From assembly GCA_032717465.1 (NCBI GenBank), contig CM064683.1:35462042-35526041 (forward strand): a stretch of DNA of 64,000 nucleotides, written 5' to 3'. Shown here piece by piece: positions 35,160 through 46,739 of the stretch. The stretch's first letter is position 1. Each line of letters begins with the position of its first letter. The stretch is from Coenobita brevimanus (taxonomy: Eukaryota; Arthropoda; Malacostraca; Decapoda; Coenobitidae). The position numbers and the translations under genes are program-made. The notes beneath the pieces are model-generated. The model made no database searches, was not told the DNA's origin, and was given only the letters and a program-made list of their open reading frames with translations.

Positions 35160-36208
35160 AAGAGGAGGATTCTTTGATTAAGTCTAAACTTTCACCATCA
35201 CCAAGAGCCTCAACTTCCAACAATGAAAATCTCTGAGCAGATGAAGGTTGCAATGGAAATGAATCAGAGCAGCTAACACTACACTGACTTGTTGGACGGG
35301 TGACAGGAGCTCTATGCAACACATGTTTGGCAGGTGGTGTCAGGGAAATAAAGAAAGGGGAAGTGACTTTAAAAGACTGTTTTAGTGGGTCTGAACTAAC
35401 CTCGCCAAAGGGGCGTTTGGAGGGGAGAGACGGAAAGGAAAAATAAGCTGAAGAGACAAGGGGGCATGGTGGAGGGGAGAGCTCAAAGGTGGGGTGCAAA
35501 GAAAACGAAAGAGAAGGATCCAGGACAGACAGGAGGTAGAAGTAACTACAAGAGGAGCTGAGAATGCAACATAAGAAGTCATAGGGAAGGCAGAAGTAGG
35601 TCAAGACGGTCAAGCAGAATGATGCATGGAACATAAACGACTGAAATATAAGTCACATCCTGTGAAGCCATGTTGGTGAACTTCTGTTAAGAGCCCCTTG
35701 TAAAGAAAGGCCCAGCTAAGCCTGCAAGACTGCAACCTCACAATCAAACCGATAAACAGAACATCCACCATACAACGCTGACTGTGCAGGGCATTAATTT
35801 GGACGGCATTGCACGGTGGCAAACCAAACATCCCTGTCATGACTGACTTGAGCATAGAGGAGACAAGTGAGGGGAGACCTACAGAGCTTAGCAGGGAGAC
35901 CAGTGCCAGCAACATCGGCATTAGCATGGGACTGGCAGGCACTCCTTCACAGCCGGACAGATACCAATAACAATAACGAAATCAGGGAGTGCATGACTGT
36001 CAAAGATCACTTTCGCACCATTTGTTGATCTCTGGCAGTATTCAATCACATGGAGTGTGATGCTGGATATAGAAATGATACAGCGACCTTGCAATTCTGT
36101 GATGACCTTAATGGCAGCATCACAATCAGGAAATGAACGGCCACCAAATTGTACATCAGAAGAAACCTGAAGGTCACTCAGTGGAGCGTATCTCACCAAC
36201 AAGGGCAT
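35160..36208 (-). pseudogene. I-type LINE gag-like ORF1, C-terminal half
   Basis: Reading minus from 36,208: PLSDLQVSSDVQFGGRSFPDCDAA, CQRSTNGAKVIFDSHALPDFVIVIGICPAVKECLPVPC. This is the gag-like RNA-binding segment preceding zinc knuckles. Between about 35,935 and 35,780 a Cys/His-rich stretch, probably the CCHC knuckles, is broken by at least six stops. From about 35,650 a Ser/Pro-rich tail (35,170-35,634) follows. The role would be coating element RNA. Confidence 0.65.
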
Positions 36209-36211
36209 GTA

Positions 36212-36480
36212 ATTTCCAAACCGCTTTTCATAATGAGTTTAGTTTTCTCATTATTGATTAGGGTTCCACAGAAAGTGTTTTCCAGATCTAAAATCTGTAA
36301 TACGATCCGGATCGGTCCCAAAAGTTAATCGATTGTTCCCTGGGACATGGGCTATCTTCCCACCAAATTTGGTCTAAATCTTTTAATGTTTGAGTAAGCC
36401 TGCCAACAGACAAACAAACTAACAAAAAAAACGAACAAACAGGAGTGCAAACATACTCTCCTTGTTGGAGAGAATCAAAA
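36212..36480 (-). mobile_element. Short hairpin-ended repeat inserted in gag
   Basis: About 270 bp unrelated to gag. It includes a 'ccaaatttggtctaaatctttt' block, then a CAAA-rich run (36,402-36,442) and a hairpin with arms CTCTCC (36,456-36,461) and GGAGAG (36,467-36,472). The gag reading frame is recognisable on both sides. The same type of end (microsatellite then hairpin) appears in three other repeats here. Confidence 0.6.
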
Positions 36481-36484
36481 TAGT

Positions 36485-37620
36485 ACTGCAGCTAGGGTTC
36501 ATGTGTTCATGCTTCTCAACAGGGATGGACACACCAAGAGAATCAGTAAGATTGGTGATGTGAGAGGCATGATTTCATTCTGGACTGTAACTACGCGAGA
36601 ATTATCAAACTGGGGCCAGAAAGAGAACACTGGCTCAACATGGGACAGCGACTAGAGATGAAGTTTCAGGTCATCATTCATAAGAAGGGCAGAGGCAAGC
36701 ATGATGAAAAATCTGGTCCAAGTAGGTGGGCTGAAGAAGTCATGAAAAGTAATAGTAGAGGAACAAGGTTGGAAGACTGAAGATACTGAGACTGTAGAGG
36801 CGGTGGAAACCGAGGAACGGTGGAGGCAGATGTGGAAACAGGCAGCAATGTATAGAGATGAGAACACATACTGGAAAGTAAGAGGTTGGTATGGGGCAAG
36901 TGTAGCAATCAAAGAAGTCCCTATATGGGAAGAAGAAGCAGCAGAGTCATCCCCACTATCACCAGTGGTGGAAGGGAGACACTGGATGGAGCTGAAGAGC
37001 CAACGGATGAGCCAAGCGATCCAGGCACAAGAGTGTCCATGTCTTCACCAGAAATTGTCAACCACGTCGTGTCATTGGGTGGGCCAGGATACGGGGATGC
37101 AGAGACAACAGACAGGGCTAGAGAATGAACTGCTGTGGGATTTGACGAAAAGATGCCATTAACTGCTCAGGGGGCAAAGCTTTTAACCACCGACACCAGT
37201 GAAGACTGACTCCCACATGCCCACCATGTACCCTTTGGATTTAAAACAATTATAGAGGCACAACCATAAGCCAATCCACTTGCTGATATAAGAACATGTA
37301 AAATGCAAACATCCCCTCCAAACTGTAGTGATGGGCACCCAGCCATATGCCAGAAGTCCTGTTCTAGGAAACAGCCCCCCCTGGAACCGACAGGCCACTC
37401 CCTAGAGATAGTCATGCCTTTGAGGCTGTGATATAGCCAGGCCAATCACAACCCCTCCGGTCCACATATTCCCGGGTGGCTCGCTCCCTCCAGTTTCCAC
37501 AACTGGCCTCAGCACTGACCCCATCCAAGCCACGACAACTTTTTTTCTTCAAAAAAGCGGAAAATTTAAATAAAAGTGGAAGTGTTCGTGCTATGTATGC
37601 CAAAGATATCACAGAAGAGT
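36485..37620 (-). pseudogene. I-type LINE ORF1 N-terminal half and 5' region
   Basis: The minus frame at 36,652-36,912 contains FFSPPTWTRFFIMLASA and, beyond a stop, FSFWPQFDNSRVVTVQNEIMPLTSPI. These are the N-terminal gag blocks of this family by order and style. From 37,167 to 37,612 two overlapping frames run (for example GLLAYGWVPITTVW) and may be 5' UTR or leader; this part is not assigned. The long plus-strand frames at 36,803-37,162 are shadows. Confidence 0.5.
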
Positions 37621-38420
37621 AGGAAAAGGAGCCAGAAGGTGATAAAAAAAAGTCCTGAAAAAATTAGTTAGACCTGCAGTTGGGAAATAGGGCCACTTTA
37701 AGATGGCATCACAACCCTTTCGCCAACCCCGAAGTTCCGTCACTATGGCAAAGTGTCAGGAACTGGGAGTTCTTTCAGCTATATCACGCCTTTCATCTTT
37801 AGTGTTGCTATCCTAGACATAAGCTTCACCAACCTTAGGAGAAACTTGTCGAAGTAGATGGTTTAGTTACATCCTTCACACACCCCTTGAGAGAAGAAAA
37901 ACACGTGGTTTCAGTAAGAATAAATTACCGAACGGGCGTAAAGACGCCATCGCCTTCATGAGACTGAAGCGACATACCTTCTATATATGCCCTGGCTTGC
38001 ATAAAATACCATAAGCCTTGTTTTCTCGAAAAGCCCCTCCATGATCTCATATAATTTACTAAAAATAACGGGTTTCTTGTCTCTCCAACGAGCACTATTT
38101 ACAAAATGCGGGATTAACAATAGTTCCTTCATCAGAGGTAAAGATCAGCAACCTAATAAAGGGTAAAACTGAAAGTAATCTTAAATAAAACTGTGTTATT
38201 CATAGTAATTATTGTAATAGTTGCCCAAAAGTATTTATAGGTGAGAGCGAGCGAGGTCTTGCAAAAAGACTAATAGAACATAAGGCAGATGTGCATAGGC
38301 ATAGCACTTAAAATTCCCTAGTCTTGCATATAGATCAGTGGCGGCATCTACCCAAATGGCAGGAATCTACGATTTTAAAGAAGAGTTTAGACAAAAAGAT
38401 GAGAAAAACTTTAAATGCAG
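37621..38420. other. Intronic stretch, nothing firm
   Basis: No recognisable coding or repeat signal, apart from a short block at 38,150-38,420 that could be an old element end. Confidence 0.4.
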
Positions 38421-39200
<780 letters not shown>

Positions 39201-39433
39201 TTACCACTCGTTAGTTATCATCATTATCATCACCATCATATCTTCATGATCACTACACTCTACAAAGTTACCATGTTATATTTCCTCTTTCCGTCATCAA
39301 CATCATCATCATTATCATCAGTACCACTGTAATCGTATCATCATTATTATTATTATTATCATCATCATCATCAATCCACTCTACACATTTACCATCCTCA
39401 CAGTTCTATCATTAACATTATCATCCCACTCAC

Positions 39434-39644
39434 CAACCACACTGAGCTTGACGGACACGGCAATGACCGGTCGAGTGGGTATGGAGCACTCATAAAGCCC
39501 CGAATCAGAGGGCTCGGGGTTTCGAAGCACCAATATCCAGTCCCCGGTGCCCTCCTCCCGGTGCGCCGAGAACCGAACGTCCGTGGTGAACGTGAACGAC
39601 CCCACCGTGAGCACGTGAAGGTCCCGGTGGCGGATCCATGACAC
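39434..39644 (-). CDS. dpr-like: dpr-like protein, exon with most of Ig domain 1
   Basis: 211 bp encoding VSWIRHRDLHVLTVG, a TFTTDVRFSAH strand, WILVLRNPEPSDSGLYECSIPT (the conserved D-S-G-x-Y-x-C of an Ig F strand) and VIAVSVKLSVV. This matches Ig domain 1 of arthropod dpr proteins (VSWIRHRDLH.LTVG is a hallmark). These surface proteins bind DIP partners at synapses. The minus-strand acceptor ends cttccccag at 39645 and the donor is GTGAGT starting at 39433. The exon ends after one base of a codon, matching the two-base start of the exon at 18,690. The first Cys and leader must be in exons above 39,645, not found. Coding GC is higher than in the surroundings, as expected for a constrained exon. 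Confidence 0.93.
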
Positions 39645-39654
39645 CTGGGGAAGA

Positions 39655-40065
39655 AGGTAAAGTTAGATTAAGTCAGGTCATGTTAGGTTAGGTTTGGTTA
39701 GTTCAGGTTGGACTGGGTTTGGTTAGATAAGGCTGTTATGTTAGCGATTCTGAGCGATGAACCCAAGGTAAGGGCACAGAATTCCTGGTATTAAAATTCA
39801 TGAGATCTTTAGGGTGCGAGAAAATAAAGTAATGTTAGGCCAGTGTCCCATATGCGGTGTCGAATTCGAGAAACCTGTTGGGATGAAAGGAAGTGAGATT
39901 AGTGGCGAAAGACGAAGCTGGGTTAGATTAGGCTTGGTTAGGTGCTGGCAGATTAGGAGATATTAAGTAAGGTTAGGACGGCATTCAGTAGGCAATGACA
40001 AATCCATAAAAGTTGTGTGGGTGGAAGTAGGTGAGGGTAGGTTAGGTGAGGTTAAGTTAGTACTC
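39655..40065. repeat. Degenerate TTAGG/GGTTAGGTT-like repeat
   Basis: Many imperfect ggttaggtt, ttaggtta, ggttagatta and gaggttaagtta motifs over about 400 bp. TTAGG is the usual arthropod telomere unit, but no uninterrupted array is present. It lies immediately upstream of the dpr-like exon, within its intron. Confidence 0.6.
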
Positions 40066-40129
40066 CATAGCTTGTGTATCATGATAATGCTGCTACGCAT
40101 TTACTCTAACATGACGAAAACCTCTACCC

Positions 40130-40265
40130 TTTTCAGCTCAGCTAATGATCAAGTGTAGTCGGAATGGAGGTCGGCTTGACCAGTAACCACAGAGACTCAT
40201 TCGTACCTCATAACTCAGGCTTATCGAATTTCATGCAACCACGACTTATTATTCCAGTTGTAGCC
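40130..40265 (+). repeat. Dispersed repeat shared with 59,620-59,720
   Basis: The blocks 'gtaacca.ag.gactcatt', 'ctca.a.ct.a..cttatc.aat' and 'ac.ta.ga.t.at.attcag' occur in the same order and strand at about 59,635-59,715. Diverged; class unknown. Confidence 0.5.
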
Positions 40266-40389
40266 TGTAGGAGTAACTCACTGCCATCAGGTTAAACAAA
40301 GCGACTCTCGTCTGCCGCGTCTCCAACAAATGAAGGGTAATAACTTCAGCCTAAGACTCAGGTAATATTTAAATTAAGTACACATATCA

Positions 40390-40745
40390 CATTCTGTTGT
40401 AAGAGGGAGACTGCTTGCAAGATGTAATTTTTTTTTTATTGCAGCAGCTCTGGAAGAAAATCTGAAAGAAAAAGAGCAAGAGCTACATTAGATATAGCAA
40501 AAAATAAAACTTGAAAGCATCTAGAAAGCTCATACATTCGCCAATGCCAGTAAAATTTATTATTTATTTTTGCATCCAGATCTGGATCCACTTCAAAATC
40601 TAATACATTCTTCCTTGACCCACTGCATACCCATCCACCAGATTTCACTGAAACTGAGTGACAACTTTTGAGATATTTTGTACACAATTACACAGATACA
40701 TCTGAACACAACCAAAATCCAACTTCGCCGACGGAGTAAACAGGT
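40390..40745 (-). mobile_element. Short dispersed repeat with terminal CTTCG/CGGAG palindrome
   Basis: The block 'gcatccagatctggatcca' followed by 'gatttcactgaaactgagtgacaacttttgagatattttg', an ACA-rich run and a terminal CTTCGCCGACGGAG palindrome (about 40,718-40,731) has the organisation of the hairpin-ended repeats at 36.2 kb and 62.1 kb. Non-coding. Confidence 0.5.
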
Positions 40746-40784
40746 CATGAAAGCTAGTTAATATTACAGATTATACATGTGCTT

Positions 40785-40879
40785 CACTCTCATCTTAAAT
40801 GTCGGGACCAACTGCCTAGCTCCGGGCTCCTACGCTCCTCATGGGGCACTGTAGGATTGGATGATGGATGGATGGATAC
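40785..40879 (+). mobile_element. 5'-truncated tRNA-derived SINE (GATG-tail family)
   Basis: Matches the 3' third of the SINEs at 56,246-56,560 and 60,741-61,055, here on the plus strand. The blocks 'gctccgggctcctacgctc' and 'ggattggatgatgg' are followed by a (GATG)n tail. The tRNA-like head is missing. Confidence 0.82.
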
Positions 40880-40925
40880 ATGTGCTACTTACACTATAAG
40901 ACAACATTTCGACTACCCTGTATAG

Positions 40926-40929
<4 letters not shown>

Positions 40930-41000
<71 letters not shown>
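40930..41000. repeat. (AT)n microsatellite
   Basis: Perfect run of about 35 units. Confidence 0.98.
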
Positions 41001-41007
<7 letters not shown>

Positions 41008-41309
41008 AATTCATGCATATATTAAAACATACATACTGTACAATCAGTTAAAAAGGTATCGAAGCACATTTGGCGCAAAATAATCTGACACCAAGGACGA
41101 CGGCTGTTGGAAAATGCCGGTTGCCCCTTTTCCCCACACTGGGAAACGAGCTTTCAGACGTATATCACATATCGTCATATATCCGGTCGGTATGATAATA
41201 TGTATATTCTGATGACAGTCGATTGAGCCTCTAAGGACTTTACAACCGATATTGGTCACTGAGGATATCACTGTACCGTTCCTGCTCATACTTTATTGAT
41301 TGACCATGG

Positions 41310-41312
<3 letters not shown>
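41001..41312. other. No recognisable feature
   Basis: Non-coding stretch, nothing identified. Confidence 0.4.

Positions 41313-41365
<53 letters not shown>
41313..41365. repeat. (AT)n microsatellite
   Basis: Perfect run of about 26 units. Confidence 0.98.
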
Positions 41366-41368
<3 letters not shown>

Positions 41369-41615
41369 AAGCACAGAGACAGATAGATAGATGGATAATA
41401 GGTAGTTGGATAACTTTTTGGCTTTCTGATGTATGTGTACTATAAGTCTTGGGTTCGGAACCCATGTTTTGACCAATATACTGGGTGCTGGTAAGAAAAG
41501 ACATCGCATAAACGGAATGGTGGTGACACGGAGAAGGGGTAAGAGGTGAATTTGAGGAGTGGGAGTAAGATGAAAGCAAGATGGAAAGCAGAAATAAGAC
41601 CCTGGCAACAACGAG

Positions 41616-41635
41616 AGACAGACAGACAGACAGAC

Positions 41636-41700
<65 letters not shown>
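41616..41700. repeat. (GACA)n(GT)n microsatellite
   Basis: GACA 41,616-41,637 then GT 41,638-41,700. Confidence 0.98.
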
Positions 41701-41702
<2 letters not shown>

Positions 41703-41904
41703 AAAGCAGAAGGCCATCCAATCAATTCCTCCAATCTACATCGGCAATAAAAAAGTGAAAATGATCTCCTCGCCATACCTAAAAACCCTAATGGACTTAT
41801 GACACGGAACGTCGAATGGACAGATTAAATATTTAGTCTGTCGTAATCCAGGAAAAGAAGCTATCGATGTGCAGTTGAATGTGAGTGGTATGGTGACTCT
41901 ATAC

Positions 41905-42175
41905 ATCTACCTATCTATCTATCTATCTGAATATCTATCTGTCTGTCTACCTGTCTACAGCCGGACGCCTTAACCCCAAAAGAAGTGAAAACAAACAAAT
42001 CGCCTCCATGTCAACTTATTCCCGTCTATCAAGCTGTCTTTTCTCCAACTCACACAATCCTACTCTCATATCCCTCCATCTCATCCTCGGTGTTCCCTTC
42101 CCCCTCTTCCTCCTCCACCTCATACACTCTTCTAGTCAGTCTCTTCTTATCCACCTTCTCCTCACGGTTAAACTC
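41905..42175 (-). mobile_element. RTE LINE 3' end, short copy
   Basis: A TCTA-rich tail (41,905-41,957) is followed by about 215 bp matching the C-terminal coding end of the RTE family. It stops at the block equivalent to 'ccacatggccaaaccacctc', the same breakpoint zone as three other short copies. Confidence 0.78.
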
Positions 42176-42365
42176 ATTGTCAGCTGAATAAAAGCATCTG
42201 ATTTAGGCTGGAATACTAACCAGAAATGTGTCAGCTATGAAATGGATAATATTGACAGTATTAACACTCTAAGGCACCCATGACTGACTCAAAACCGAAT
42301 AAAATCGTTCTATATTAACTGAAATTGAGCGCTAGAGTTGTCACGACTGAGAGAGGGGTAAAACG
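42176..42365. repeat. About 115-bp dispersed monomer, 1-2 diverged units
   Basis: Contains 'agctgaataaaa.catctg', 'ggctggaata' and 'gaataaaatcgttct' blocks, plus the 'gagttgtcacgactgagag' block of the family at 13,620-13,935. Confidence 0.55.
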
Positions 42366-42437
42366 ATGGAAAAATGAGGAGAATAAAAAGTAATAAATTT
42401 CAAACGCCAATTACTGAGTTGGTGAGACGTGAAATTA

Positions 42438-42438
<1 letters not shown>

Positions 42439-42506
<68 letters not shown>
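42439..42506. repeat. (TG)n microsatellite
   Basis: Perfect run of 34 units; a (GA) run follows at 42,571-42,614. Confidence 0.98.
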
Positions 42507-42509
<3 letters not shown>

Positions 42510-42565
42510 GTGGGTTGGGATTTTTCGAGTGTCATAATGCTAATGAGAGACATTTGAAGGGATGG

Positions 42566-42570
<5 letters not shown>

Positions 42571-42614
<44 letters not shown>
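42571..42614. repeat. (GA)n microsatellite
   Basis: Perfect run of 22 units. Confidence 0.98.
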
Positions 42615-42617
<3 letters not shown>

Positions 42618-42864
42618 TGTACAGTCTAAGAATACACAATCAATCCCTCAGCTGGACGAGACCAGAAAAACTGAGAGCAATCACCAAGCAGTATGTAAAT
42701 GTATAATGTAAATGTCCTTATGGCAGTTTTATATGAAGTGACGAATGTGACTTAAAAAGGTACTGTAGTCTGTGAAAAGGAGGGGCACAGATGAAGGAGG
42801 CTGGCTGGTGCATGGATTAACCTCAGCATTATGGTGACCTGTTTATTGTGATGAATAGTATTAT

Positions 42865-42874
42865 GATTATTACA

Positions 42875-42907
<33 letters not shown>

Positions 42908-42908
42908 G

Positions 42909-42960
<52 letters not shown>
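42865..42960. repeat. (ATT)n array
   Basis: About 30 triplets with two short interruptions. Confidence 0.95.
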
Positions 42961-43146
42961 TGCTGAATTACTTTAGGCTGAAGACATCCAGCGGTTTATA
43001 TGCACCGTAAAATACTTTCTTTTTCCAGGGGGTTAAATATCACTTTCATCAATCCCTTCAACACTGTAATGACTTCTATTTTGAATAAGGACTTCCAGAC
43101 GCATTATAAAGAACTATAACTATAACGTACTTTGAAGATTAATTAC

Positions 43147-43148
<2 letters not shown>

Positions 43149-43202
<54 letters not shown>
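43149..43202. repeat. (GA)n microsatellite
   Basis: Perfect run of 26 units; a (CT) run lies at 43,484-43,515. Confidence 0.98.
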
Positions 43203-43206
<4 letters not shown>

Positions 43207-43478
43207 GGTGTATTATTGGAACCTGGATGATGTGCATAGTAAATAAAAATATAGCTCTGAAATTTTTTATACCCATCAGGAACAACAAGATCACACAGCA
43301 CAAGCCTTGCAGTTCGCTGCAATATTCAGAATGCTGCTACTGAAAGGAAGGCAAACAGACAGGCAGACAGAATGAGAGAAAGGCAACATACAAATTTACT
43401 TGTGAAAGAAAACTAGGCATATAATGATTGCGACGTAAATATTCCTTGCATACTGTATTTATTAGCCCTGTCTGCCGT

Positions 43479-43518
<40 letters not shown>

Positions 43519-43519
43519 T

Positions 43520-45480
43520 ACTGAAAGATAGCGATCCTCCATTTAGAAGAGACCACCTAGAACTGAAGTAGCTAAAAACTTTCTATGGCTTCTTCTTACC
43601 CTAGATTCCTAGAATATCTCTAATATTATATTCTTACTTCTGACAGATGATTTCATTCAGCATACAAGAACCCATCTAAAGTAAGTGCTTAAAAACTATC
43701 CATCAACCCTTCTAACCCGATTATATCTTTCATATATTCTTCCTAGTGACAGTTTCATTCAGTATACAAGAAACCACCTCTAACTGATGAGGTTAATGAA
43801 AGAAATATGTACAGATTATTGATGTGATGTAGGAGACAGCGAAAATGGAGACTGACAGCAAAAGTTAATTATGAACGAATCAAGAAAAAAAAATTTATTG
43901 GGTCTATATCCACATTCTATATCTCAGTTTGCCGACAAAATCTGCGTGGTATCACAGGGGTCAGCAAAAAGTGCGGAATGGAGGCAATTAAAATGGCAAC
44001 AGAAAAATGCGCAAAACATTATTATAATGGGCAAAAATTTGTTTTAACTTTTAAGCCGATTTTTCGTCCTGAAACATTTTTCGCTGGTGCATTTTTGTGT
44101 GATTTGTTTAATTTGACCTTCACTTACTTGGGAGAAAAATCTTATTTTTAAAGAATATAATGATCTGACTCCAAAAATCGTGATTTGTACCGAAAATGAC
44201 ATCCATCGGACATATCCTGGTCATCCCTTACATCTAGCACTGGTAGGGACCAAATTCTGACTTCGTTCGGACCTAACATGGACAACCGAAGGGCGAGACT
44301 CGTTGACCATCCAAATCGGACGTAACCAACTTAGCTTCTTGATGTGTTTATTGTTGTGGTTGAGTAACCTAGTCTGTCTGGCCAAACAGACCCATCAACC
44401 GCAGACAAGTAACCGCCCCTGCATGGTCGTTCCGTGCAGTCACAGTCCAATATAAAAACAAATCAACCAGGTGGACACCTAAAATAAGCCTCCACCGCCC
44501 TGATGTCAGGCTTGCCACTGACTCAGGATTCGCCAGCTCGCCCTACATTGATGTCTGTTTTGTTAATTTTTTAGTCTGCTTTGATTCTTACATGTTGTTC
44601 AGGTCTGGATACGATTTCAGCACCTAGTGAAAGATTTTATTCCCGAAGATTATTTTCCTCTTCTGGTCTCTTTACTCTGCCTTAGTTCTTCCTGCATGTT
44701 GTGAGAGGCTACTCCGAGTCCACCAGGCTTCTCTGTAAGTGTATCCTCCATGAACTGATTCTCTTTATTTCTGCTTGTTTTACAAGCGTTATTATCTACT
44801 TCGGTACCAAAGCTGTTTATCATCTCTTAATTTTCTCTTCAGTCCTCGTTTTCTCTGTTCCTTCTGATCTCTAATTCAACGCCTCTGGTACCTTGGTGGC
44901 TGATGCATTGACAAAGGAAATATTGCATCACTTTTTTAGCTTTTCCATACCAGTAATAAGAATCTTTTCAGAAAACATGGCTTTATATCAGAAGTAATTA
45001 TGTCGTACCACACAAAAAATACTATATCCACGAGCCACATACACATTGCTCCACCTTCACAAATAATTCTGTACCCGCACAAATAATGTCATACAGCACA
45101 CATAATGTTGTACCTTCACAATGTTGCAACCTCACGCACACAGGTGGCCTACCTCACTACATCTCACGACATATCACTCTACTGTCACATATACACACCT
45201 CTCTTGCTGTACTTTCACAAATAATGTCATACCCGTACACATACTGCGTAACCATCTGGCAACAGGAGAGATAGGACAAATTCCTTCTTCAGTGTTCGTT
45301 GGTTTCTCGGTCTTTCAAAATCAAGTAATCGATATTTCATGTCATCTATGAAATAACTTTCATTGAAGTGTATAGAGTAGATGAGAGCATTGTCTGAATT
45401 CACTTTGAATGACCACAACATTTATCCACTTCTCCTTATACGTTTTTTCTCATGGAAAACTAAAGTACTGAATTTCTGTG
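43520..45480. other. No gene seen; decayed monomers at the left
   Basis: 43,620-43,790 holds repeated 'gatttcattcag.atacaagaa.cca.ct' blocks of a dispersed monomer. The rest has short unconvincing frames; 'atgtcata.c..cac' motifs recur at 45,000-45,240 but form no clean array. Confidence 0.4.
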
Positions 45481-45493
45481 CCTTTTGTTTTAG

Positions 45494-45718
45494 GAACCAT
45501 TTACAGAACAGTTACTTGGCATTTTTGTGGATTACATGAACATGAGACAAAGACGAAAAATAACACCAGAGGAGTCTCACGTTCTGTGTCTGGATACAAC
45601 TGAGAATACACACAGCCCATCGAGTGATGAGCATGACGTCATGACCTCCTCCTCCCCCTTAGGGACCTGTGCATCGGCTGATCTATTCAACTGTTTTACT
45701 GGATCGTGTGTGCAGTGA
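45494..45718 (+). CDS. Candidate terminal exon, unassigned
   Basis: A strong pyrimidine-rich acceptor (ccttttgttttag) at 45,481-45,493 opens directly into an in-frame 74-codon stretch beginning EPFTEQLLGIFVDYMNMRQRRK and containing ITPEESHVLCLD. It ends at a TGA at 45,716. Composition is protein-like and not repeat-derived. I do not recognise a family. A second frame (45,669-45,854) continues beyond the stop, so a frameshift inside a longer exon is possible. It could be the last exon of a plus-strand neighbour gene, or mobile-element coding sequence. Confidence 0.35.
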   Translation, partial: EPFTEQLLGIFVDYMNMRQRRKITPEESHVLCLDTTENTHSPSSDEHDVMTSSSPLGTCASADLFNCFTGSCVQ

Positions 45719-46270
45719 CCAAGTGCTTACATGCGCCAGACAGCACCTCGCCACAACAAGGAGTGGTGAAGGTGTGGAGGTTTGGTTCTTGGACGAAAAC
45801 CGCATTAGAGGTGCAATAGCAAGCTCCATATCACATCGTTATTTGGCTATATAGACACCATCAGGCAATGTAAGTGAATTCCTGAGTAACAGGAAACCAG
45901 TAAGAGTATCACTATGAGTAGAACCACCTAAAGTAAAACGAAGAGTAATAACAAGGGACAGGAAGAATGGGTGAAATAGGAAGAAAGAAGGACAGGCAGA
46001 GAAAAAGAATAACAAAGGTGAAGGAAGAAGCAGGCATTGAAAACCACATGGCTAACACAACCTTAGCATTCTTCAGACCTAACCTTGGCAAATTTTTATT
46101 TTGTCCGATTTTCAAAAGCACAAAATTACAGGAAAGTAGAAGGTTAACAGAACTCAAAGTTATGTTACAAAATGTTTAAATCATGTATATACGGCCTTTA
46201 AGTTCGAACAAATCGCCGTCGTGTTAGAATGTCAACGAATACTCTATGCAGGGATGGCTCCAACGCGCCT
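45719..46270. other. No recognisable feature
   Basis: Non-coding, short unconvincing frames only. Confidence 0.4.
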
Positions 46271-46284
46271 GTTAGCATTAGCAA

Positions 46285-46510
46285 ATCCATCATCTATCTG
46301 TCTATCTATTGCCAGACGCCTTAATCCCGTAAGGGGTGGCCACAAACAAATCGCCTCCATGTCGCCCTGTCCAATGCCACTTCATTGCCTTGCTCCCAGC
46401 TCACACCCCCCTCTCTCATATACCTCTCCACTCCATCCTTCCCTCTCATCCTCGGTCTCCCCTTCCCTCTCCCCCCCCCCTCCATCTCACTCGCAAACAT
46501 TCTCCATCCA
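46285..46510 (-). mobile_element. RTE LINE 3' end, short copy
   Basis: A TCTA/TCTG tail (46,290-46,309) is followed by about 190 bp matching the C-terminal coding end: minus frame GRGKGRPRMRGKDGVERYMREGGVSWEQG and RFVCGHP. Better conserved than the 10 kb and 20 kb copies. Confidence 0.88.
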
Positions 46511-46739
46511 TCATAACTCTCAAAAATCATTATTACCACCCAGCCTTATTCTCAAGCTTACCTGTACACAACCAACTCTTGAAGTGACAAAAACATAAAG
46601 CTGGATCGCTAAAACACAGTCTGTTAAAACCACGATCTCTCCATCTTCTTTCTCTTTTTTTCCTTCTTTCTTCTTCCTAGAACAGCCTAGCTCTAAAATG
46701 ACATAACCAATCACCTTAGTTCTTTCACAGGGGTTTTAT

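Larger units (their letters stand above)
27690..37620 (-). mobile_element. Degenerate I-type LINE (gag, EN, RT, RNase H) with nested insertions
   Basis: A nearly full-length non-LTR element on the same strand as the dpr-like gene. In order from 5' (high coordinates) it has a gag-like ORF1 (about 37,170-35,160), an apurinic-type endonuclease (about 34,650-33,580), a linker, a reverse transcriptase (30,240-28,750), RNase H (28,741-28,230) and a C-terminal FLTRIGLLHDIKF block near 27,750. An RNase H domain in a non-LTR element indicates the I group or a relative; Jockey and RTE lack it. It is broken by stops and frameshifts and by at least four later insertions or expansions. The 5' boundary is uncertain. 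Confidence 0.8.

Noticed and set aside
36803..37162. 119-codon plus open frame
   Set aside because: It is antisense to the gag-like ORF1 of the I-type LINE, and the minus reading gives recognisable family blocks.
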